Shown here: one piece after another, positions 7,279 to 12,315 of the stretch | How the letters are laid out: every line of letters begins with the position of its first letter | How positions within the stretch are numbered: the first letter of the stretch is position 1 | The notes under the pieces: model-generated | Database searches by the model: none | Seen by the model: the letters and a program-made list of their open reading frames with translations, nothing else | What the model was told of the DNA's origin: nothing | Position numbers and translations under genes: made by a program | Origin: Bordetella parapertussis | GTDB lineage: Bacteria > Pseudomonadota > Gammaproteobacteria > Burkholderiales > Burkholderiaceae_D | Reading direction: 5' to 3' | Assembly (NCBI GenBank): GCA_945867725.1 | Contig: CAMBJI010000027.1 | Location: 1-12,315 of the forward strand | DNA: 12,315 nt

Positions 7279-8202
7279 TTATTTCTTTTTTCTGGATAAG
7301 AGATAAATCCCCGCCAACACCAAAGCAGTACCAACCAGCTGTATCCCTGCAATGGGTTCTTGCAAAAGCCATGCTGCCAAAAACAAGGTCGACACCGGCC
7401 CGACCATGCCCGCCAACGATGCCACGGGCGCGCCCACGCGGGCGATGGCCATCATGGTCAGAAAAACCGGCAATACCGTGCAAAACACGGCATTGATCAC
7501 CGAAAGTCCATAGACCTCGGCCGATTGCAGCAGCAAGGCCGGTGACCGCAGCAGCAGAAACTGCGCAATTGACGCCAGCGCCGACACGCACATCACATAC
7601 GACACCAGCCTCAAGGTACCGACCCGCTGCACCAGCTCACCTGAAAACAACAAGTACATCGCATAACTGAGCGCACTGCCCAGCACGAAGGCCCCGCCCA
7701 CCAGCACATTGGCGCCACCCAACCGAACGTCATGAATGAAGACCAGAATCGTGCCGCCATAGCAGATGGCCAGCGCCAGCCACTCAAGGGAGCTGACCCG
7801 TTTTTTTAACAGAAACACCGACATCAGCAACACGAACGATGGCGTGAGAAACAAGATCAGTCGCTCAAGCCCGGCGGAAATATAAGCCAGTCCGATGAAA
7901 TCCAGATAACTCGACAGGTAGTAGCCCAGCAAGCCCAGTTGAACCATGCGCCATCGGTCAGCCGCTGCCAGCGGCGCCTGCCGCCTCATTTGTACCAGCG
8001 CAATAATGCCAAACGCGGGTAGCGAGAACAGCATCCGGAAAGCCAGCACGGTCATGGCATCCACCTGATGACGGTAGAGCAGCTTGACCACAATGGCTTT
8101 GCCTGAGAACAGCACTGCCGCCACGAGCGCCATTGCCAATCCAATAAGAAACCACCGGCGCTGGGCGTGCTGATGGTCGGTCGGAGTGGCGGTTGAAGGC
8201 AT
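7279..8202 (-). CDS. EamA/DMT-family inner-membrane transporter
   Basis: This is a predicted drug/metabolite transporter superfamily exporter with two EamA repeats and about ten membrane helices, 307 residues. Visible helices include FLIGLAMALVAAVLFSGKAI near the N-terminus, LILFLTPSFVLLMSVFLL, and a closing LVGTALVLAGIYLLS with a basic tail RKKK. The start at ATG 8202-8200 (MPSTATPTDHQ) places a short polar leader before helix 1; a GTG further upstream (8259) would add 19 residues lacking family character. A TAGAAT hexamer on the minus strand at 8249-8244 could be its -10, without a good -35. It is divergent from yebC. The qor gene follows after 132 bases, possibly in one transcript. The substrate cannot be told. 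It ends in TAA. Confidence 0.87.
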   Translation of the reverse strand: MPSTATPTDHQHAQRRWFLIGLAMALVAAVLFSGKAIVVKLLYRHQVDAMTVLAFRMLFSLPAFGIIALVQMRRQAPLAAADRWRMVQLGLLGYYLSSYLDFIGLAYISAGLERLILFLTPSFVLLMSVFLLKKRVSSLEWLALAICYGGTILVFIHDVRLGGANVLVGGAFVLGSALSYAMYLLFSGELVQRVGTLRLVSYVMCVSALASIAQFLLLRSPALLLQSAEVYGLSVINAVFCTVLPVFLTMMAIARVGAPVASLAGMVGPVSTLFLAAWLLQEPIAGIQLVGTALVLAGIYLLSRKKK

Positions 8203-8320
8203 GAAATGGGTAGGCGAGTAAAGTCGAGTAACGGTCCGAAAGGATTCTACTGGCAGCACTGTCAGGTGGGCTTTGGCATTGGCGAAGCCGCCATTTGCTG
8301 CGGGTTTTGCACAGGCCGTA

Positions 8321-8329
8321 TGGTAAAAT
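8321..8329 (+). promoter_or_regulatory. Extended -10 promoter for yebC (TGGTAAAAT)
   Basis: A TGn-TAAAAT extended -10 lies about 108 bases upstream of the yebC ATG, implying a 5' leader of roughly 100 bases. The -35 is poor. No riboswitch or strong leader hairpin is apparent. Confidence 0.45.
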
Positions 8330-8437
8330 CCGCCCCCTGTTCATCCGCCAATACAGGCGAAAAAACTGTCTGCGCAAGCGCCTCCCGGCGTACTGCACGA
8401 ATTGCAAGACAAGTAACGAATTCCAGAAAGAAAGCAC

Positions 8438-9163
8438 ATGGCAGGACATAGCAAATGGGCCAATATCAAGCACAAAAAGGCCGCGACTGATGCCAAGCGC
8501 GGCAAGATCTGGACCCGGCTGATCAAAGAAATTACCGTTGCTGCCCGGATGGGCGGTGGTGACATCACGAGTAATCCTCGCTTGCGTCTGGCCATCGACA
8601 AAGCCGCCGACGCCAATATGCCCAAAGACAACGTGACCCGCGCCATACAGCGCGGCACTGGTGGTCTGGAGGGCGTGAACTATGAAGAGATCCGTTACGA
8701 AGGCTCCGGCCTGAACGGCGCGGCCATCATCGTTGACTGCATGACAGACAATCGCGTGCGTACGGTGGCCGAAGTGCGGCATGCCTTTGCGAAGTACGGC
8801 GGCAACATGGGCACCGAGGGTTCGGTGGCTTTTCTGTTTACTCATTGCGGGCAGCTGCTGTTTGCACCGGGCACGAACGAAGATACGCTTATGGAAGCCG
8901 CACTTGAGGCTGGTGCAGATGATGTGATTGCCGATGATGAAGGTGGCTTTGAAGTTCTCTGCGATCCACAGATTTTTTCAAATCTACGTGAAACTTTGGA
9001 GAAGGCTGGCTTCAAACCAGAAGTCGCTGAGGTCACGATGAAGCCATCAACAAGTACGGAATTTACCGGCGATGATGCGGTGAAAATGCAGAAGCTGCTC
9101 GATGCGCTGGAAAACCTCGATGATGTCCAAGAGGTCTACACCAATGCAGTGATAGAAGACTGA
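8438..9163 (+). CDS. yebC: YebC/TACO1-family protein
   Basis: This is a 241-residue member of the YebC/TACO1 (Pfam Transcrip_reg) family, long annotated as a transcriptional regulator; more recent work links the family to translation, including polyproline-containing proteins. The signature N-terminus [25 protein letters not shown] is complete, followed by [20 protein letters not shown], the IRYEG and GPGG-like region ([21 protein letters not shown]) and [14 protein letters not shown]. The length and ends are standard. A purine-rich AGAAAGAAAG precedes the ATG. It leads the purD-hemF-nadD-rsfS series, an arrangement familiar from Burkholderiales. It ends in TGA. Confidence 0.96.
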   Translation: MAGHSKWANIKHKKAATDAKRGKIWTRLIKEITVAARMGGGDITSNPRLRLAIDKAADANMPKDNVTRAIQRGTGGLEGVNYEEIRYEGSGLNGAAIIVDCMTDNRVRTVAEVRHAFAKYGGNMGTEGSVAFLFTHCGQLLFAPGTNEDTLMEAALEAGADDVIADDEGGFEVLCDPQIFSNLRETLEKAGFKPEVAEVTMKPSTSTEFTGDDAVKMQKLLDALENLDDVQEVYTNAVIED

Positions 9164-9219
9164 GCAAGACTTCTGAACAAACCAATTACGACGCTACCTG
9201 CACCTCGTTTTTTGATTCC

Positions 9220-9238
9220 GCCGCACGCCTGATGCGGC
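9220..9238 (+). other. Hairpin between yebC and purD
   Basis: A perfect 6-base stem GCCGCA/TGCGGC closes a 7-base loop in the 108-base yebC-purD gap. No U-run follows on either strand, so it is not a standard intrinsic terminator. It may be a weak attenuating or RNA-stabilising structure, or chance. Confidence 0.3.
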
Positions 9239-9271
9239 AACGCTGACACGACAAACTGACCTGAAGCATTC

Positions 9272-10546
9272 ATGAAAATTCTTGTTGTAGGCTCTGGTGG
9301 CCGCGAACACGCGCTGGCCTGGAAGCTGGCCCAATCCAATCGCATACAAACCGTGCTGGTTGCACCCGGCAATGGCGGCACCGCGCTGGATGCGCGTATG
9401 AAGAATATCGCCATCACGGATCCCACCGCGCTTGCAGATTTTGCGCAAAAGGAGCAAATCACGCTGACCGTGGTCGGCCCTGAAGCACCGCTGGCGGCGG
9501 GCATCGTAGATATCTTTCGCGAACGCGGCATGAAGATTTTTGGCCCTACCCGCAAGGCAGCGCAACTGGAAAGCTCGAAAGATTTTGCCAAGACTTTCAT
9601 GGAACGCCATGGCATACCGACAGCGAGATATCAGACTTTTTCGGAGGCGGATGCTGCGCATCGCTATATTGACGAGCAAGGCGCCCCGATTGTCATCAAG
9701 GCCGACGGCCTCGCCGCCGGCAAGGGCGTAGTGGTCGCCATGACGCTGGAAGAAGCCCACGGCGCCATCGACATGATGTTGTCGGACAATCGCTTTGGTG
9801 ATGCCGGTGCGCGCGTGGTGGTCGAATAATTCCTTGAGGGTGAAGAAGCCAGTTTCATCGTCATGGTTGACGGTAAAAACATACTGCCGCTGGCCACCAG
9901 CCAGGATCACAAACGCTTGCTGGATCAAGATCTCGGGCCGAATACGGGCGGTATGGGCGCGTATTCACCGGCGCCTATCGTCACTCCCGAACTTCATGCG
10001 CGGGTGATACGCGAGATCATTCAACCGACCGTGCAAGGCATGGCCAAAGATGGGATTCCGTTTACGGGCTTTCTGTATGCAGGTCTGATGATTGATGCTG
10101 AAGGTAATCCCAAAACACTGGAATTCAATTGCCGCATGGGTGACCCGGAGACGCAGCCCATCATGGCGCGCCTGAAAACCGACCTGGTCTCAGTTATGGA
10201 ACATGCCGTGGCTGGTACGCTAGATGAAATAGAGCTCGACTGGGATAGACGGACCGCGCTTGGCGTAGTCATGGCCGCAAGCGGTTACCCGGATGCGCCG
10301 CGCAAAAATGATGTGATCACTGGCATCCCTGAAGAAACCGAACACAGCATAACCTTCCATGCGGGCACAGCACTGGATAACAAAACACTCACTACGCAAG
10401 GCGGACGTGTGTTGTGTGTGGTGGGTCTGGGCGATAGCGTTCGAGTCGCACAAAAACATGCGTATGAGGCACTGGACAACATTCAATTCGACGGCATGCA
10501 ATTTCGCCGCGATATAGGCTGGCGTGCGCTGAAACGACCTGCCTGA
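9272..10546 (+). pseudogene. purD: Phosphoribosylamine-glycine ligase, interrupted by an in-frame TAA
   Basis: PurD (GAR synthetase) joins glycine to 5-phosphoribosylamine using ATP, the second step of purine synthesis. The full frame has 424 codons, the usual length. The first part has MKILVVGSGGREHALAWKLA, GPEAPLAAGI and the ATP-grasp strand VIKADGLAAGKGVVVA (141-156). Codon 186 (9827-9829) is TAA, in VVVE-stop-FLEGEEASF; E. coli PurD has IEEFLDGEEASF, so the lost residue is Glu. The frame continues intact with DHKRLLDQDLGPNTGGMGAY, TGFLYAGLMID and the metal-binding EFNCRMGDPETQPIMAR, ending DIGWRALKRPA. Termination at 185 removes most of the ATP-grasp catalytic site. An ATG at 9863 could start the remainder, but it lacks a well-placed Shine-Dalgarno sequence. 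A true defect should cause purine auxotrophy unless a second copy exists. Confidence 0.9.
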
Positions 10547-10575
10547 ACAACATCAGTCAATAAAAAGGAAAATCC

Positions 10576-11487
10576 ATGAACACGCCCGACCCGAATGCCG
10601 TCAGGACTTGGCTTTTGTCGCTGCAGGAGCGCATCGTGTCTGCTGCTGAAGCGGTCGACGGTGGCCAATTCATTCGCGACAGCTGGGAACGGCCGGAGGG
10701 TGGTGGCGGTATTTCGCGATTGATTGAAGAAGGTAATGTGCTTGAGCGTGGTGGCGTGGGTTTTTCGCATGTCAAAGGTATGAGCCTGCCGCCTTCCGCT
10801 GCAGCCAATCGTCCTGAAGTGGCCGGACATCCCTGGGAAGCAATGGGTGTGTCACTGGTTTTTCATCCGCGTAATCCGTATGCGCCGACGGTACACATGA
10901 ACGTGCGCTTTTTCACCACGACAGGTGAAGGCAATCAGCGTGTCTGGTGGTTCGGTGGCGGCATGGATCTGACGCCTTACTATGGCTTCGAAGAAGATGC
11001 ACAACATTTTCACCAGACCTGTCGCAACGCGCTGGACCCATTTGGTGCCGACCTGCATCCACGCTTCAAGCAGTGGTGCGACGAGTACTTTTATCTCAAA
11101 CATCGCAAAGAAGCGCGCGGTGTTGGCGGTATCTTCTTTGATGATTTCCATGCGGCAGGCTTTGAGCAAAGCTTTGCCATGACTCAAAGCGTCGGTGATC
11201 ATCTGATTGATGCCTATCTGCCTATTCTCAAGCGCCGCAAAGATATTGCCTATGGCGAGCGCGAGCGTGATTTCCAGGCTTATCGTCGTGGCCGTTATGT
11301 GGAATTCAATCTGGTCTTTGACCGCGGCACCTTGTTTGGCTTGCAGTCGGGGGGACGCACTGAATCCATCCTGATGTCGATGCCACCTATCGTCAAATGG
11401 CGCTACGACTGGCAGCCTGAGGCTGGCTCGCCTGAAGCGAAACTCTATACAGATTTCCTGCCCCATCGTGACTGGCTCGCTGCATGA
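10576..11487 (+). CDS. hemF: Oxygen-dependent coproporphyrinogen III oxidase
   Basis: The enzyme oxidatively decarboxylates coproporphyrinogen III to protoporphyrinogen IX using O2, without metal or cofactor, in the cytosolic haem pathway. Its 303 residues match the family (E. coli 299). Conserved blocks are complete: [32 protein letters not shown] with the catalytic-type His107, [39 protein letters not shown], and [31 protein letters not shown]. The start ATG follows AAAAGGAAAATCC, a good Shine-Dalgarno sequence. It begins 29 bases after purD, and its TGA overlaps the nadD start by four bases (ATGA), so translation is probably coupled. Its presence indicates aerobic haem synthesis. Confidence 0.97.
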   Translation: MNTPDPNAVRTWLLSLQERIVSAAEAVDGGQFIRDSWERPEGGGGISRLIEEGNVLERGGVGFSHVKGMSLPPSAAANRPEVAGHPWEAMGVSLVFHPRNPYAPTVHMNVRFFTTTGEGNQRVWWFGGGMDLTPYYGFEEDAQHFHQTCRNALDPFGADLHPRFKQWCDEYFYLKHRKEARGVGGIFFDDFHAAGFEQSFAMTQSVGDHLIDAYLPILKRRKDIAYGERERDFQAYRRGRYVEFNLVFDRGTLFGLQSGGRTESILMSMPPIVKWRYDWQPEAGSPEAKLYTDFLPHRDWLAA

Positions 11488-12167
11488 GTGTGCGCAGCGT
11501 GCTGCTGCTGGGCGGTAGCTTCGATCCGGTACATTCGGGTCATGTCGGACTGGCACGCTACTTCTGTACACTGCTGCATCCTGATGAACTGCGACTGATA
11601 CCCAGCGGTCGGCCCTGGCAAAAGCCGGACATGGCCACGCCGGCTGCACATCGTATTGCGATGCTGCACATTGCCTTTGATGGCTGGCCTACGCCGATTT
11701 GTATCGATGAACAGGAAATCCGTCGCGAGGGGCCGAGCTACATGGTCGACACTTTGCGTTCGTTACGTAGCGAGCTGGGCCGCGATGTATCGCTTGCGCT
11801 GATCATGGGCGCAGACCAGCTGATCAATTTGCACACTTGGCATGAGTGGTCTGCCTTGTTCGATGAAGCCCATCTATGCATTGCCGCGCGGCCGGGCTTC
11901 ACCATGGAAGACGCAGACTTGGACAAAGCGGTCGCAACACAAATCACCCGCCGGCTGGCCAGCGCTGAACAATTGCGAGAAACGCCCTCAGGTCTGGTCT
12001 GCATCGCAACACAGCTGGCGCTGGACGTGTCGTCGACCACGATACGCGAGGCTATTGCCGGGTCAGGAGGGTCAGGAGGGTCGGGAGTGTCCGGAGAATC
12101 CGCCGACCTGCTTCCGGGGCCAGTGCTAGACTATATTCAACAACATCACCTTTACCAGACCCATTAA
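11484..12167 (+). CDS. nadD: Nicotinate-nucleotide adenylyltransferase
   Basis: NadD transfers AMP from ATP to nicotinate mononucleotide, giving deamido-NAD in NAD synthesis. The protein has 227 residues. The nucleotidyltransferase signature [11 protein letters not shown] is at 10-20, [15 protein letters not shown] forms the central block, and VSSTTIRE is the C-terminal ATP-binding motif (normally ISSTxIR). [16 protein letters not shown] closes the fold. Between the last two motifs lies a Gly-Ser repeat (residues 193-204) encoded by a 9-base tandem repeat; relatives have only a short turn here, so the length may vary between strains. The start overlaps hemF by four bases, and the TAA overlaps the rsfS ATG by one base (TAATG). 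Confidence 0.96.
   Translation: MSVRSVLLLGGSFDPVHSGHVGLARYFCTLLHPDELRLIPSGRPWQKPDMATPAAHRIAMLHIAFDGWPTPICIDEQEIRREGPSYMVDTLRSLRSELGRDVSLALIMGADQLINLHTWHEWSALFDEAHLCIAARPGFTMEDADLDKAVATQITRRLASAEQLRETPSGLVCIATQLALDVSSTTIREAIAGSGGSGGSGVSGESADLLPGPVLDYIQQHHLYQTH
12060..12095 (+). repeat. 9-base minisatellite inside nadD (4 units)
   Basis: The units are GGGTCAGGA, GGGTCAGGA, GGGTCGGGA and GTGTCCGGA: two identical, then one and three substitutions. Each unit encodes Gly-Ser-Gly or Val-Ser-Gly. Because the unit is a multiple of three, copy-number changes would keep the nadD frame. Confidence 0.85.
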
Positions 12168-12315
12168 TGGATATCAAAAAATTGCAGGGCATCGTAGTCA
12201 ACGCACTCGAGGACGTGAAAGCGCAAGACATCCGCATCTTCGACACCAGCCACCTGACCAGCATGTTTGACCGCATCGCGGTCGCTTCCGGTACCTCGAA
12301 CCGGCAAACGAAAGC
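12167..12315 (+). CDS. rsfS: Ribosomal silencing factor RsfS, 3' end cut by window edge
   Basis: RsfS (YbeB/Iojap family) binds ribosomal protein L14 on the large subunit and blocks subunit joining in stationary phase or starvation. Forty-nine full codons are visible, starting [20 protein letters not shown] and continuing with DIRIFDT, LTSMFDRIAVASGTSNRQTK, which is the conserved family core. The start overlaps the nadD stop by one base (TAATG), indicating coupled translation. The nadD-rsfS pair is common in bacteria, and rlmH often follows, beyond the edge. Confidence 0.95.
   Translation, partial: MDIKKLQGIVVNALEDVKAQDIRIFDTSHLTSMFDRIAVASGTSNRQTK

Noticed and set aside
8295..8437. Short Cys-containing reading frame (CxxC-like) upstream of yebC
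   Set aside because: It overlaps the yebC start in another frame, has no good start signal, and the Cys spacing matches no motif I know; more likely the yebC leader.
7958..8845. 295-codon minus-strand open frame spanning the EamA and yebC starts
   Set aside because: It overlaps two well-supported genes in other frames, and the translation resembles nothing recognisable.
9220..9238. Intrinsic terminator after yebC
   Set aside because: The hairpin is real but no U-run follows on either strand; listed only as a hairpin.

Overview
The window looks like chromosomal DNA of a betaproteobacterium, most likely Burkholderiales and possibly near Oxalobacteraceae. I base this on protein recognition and on the gene order yebC-purD-hemF-nadD-rsfS and pepN-fbp; no database search was possible. 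Most of it is ordinary housekeeping DNA, but one edge belongs to an integrated element and two housekeeping genes carry premature stops.

Region by region. Bases 1 to about 1204 are the end of an integrated element: a tyrosine recombinase on the minus strand that runs off the left edge, next to the 5' half of a tRNA-Thr(CGT) gene (1205-1242) whose 3' half is absent here. The tRNA promoter (1253-1280) is intact and points into the integrase. Next, on the minus strand, come fbp (fructose-1,6-bisphosphatase, with an in-frame TAA at codon 146) and the upstream pepN (aminopeptidase N). A 288-base divergent spacer follows, then a plus-strand DUF4136-type lipoprotein. A minus-strand cluster then encodes, in transcription order, an EamA-type exporter, a quinone oxidoreductase and a 53-residue single-helix membrane protein that I found by reading the minus strand. 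From 8438 to the right edge, plus-strand genes run yebC, purD (in-frame TAA at codon 186), hemF, nadD and rsfS (cut by the edge). The hemF-nadD-rsfS part is tightly packed, with 4-base and 1-base overlaps.

How the genes fit together. pepN-fbp joins peptide turnover with gluconeogenesis. The yebC-rsfS block combines translation-related factors (YebC, RsfS) with purine (PurD), haem (HemF) and NAD (NadD) biosynthesis. If the two premature stops are real, this strain lacks full-length FBPase and PurD, both normally single-copy metabolic enzymes. Both stops sit at the second Glu of a conserved Glu-Glu pair, each one G-to-T change from GAA, while the remaining frames are intact. Recent nonsense mutation, sequence error and suppression or recoding of UAA are the competing explanations. 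TAA is also the normal terminal stop of pepN, the EamA gene and nadD here, which argues against simple reassignment.
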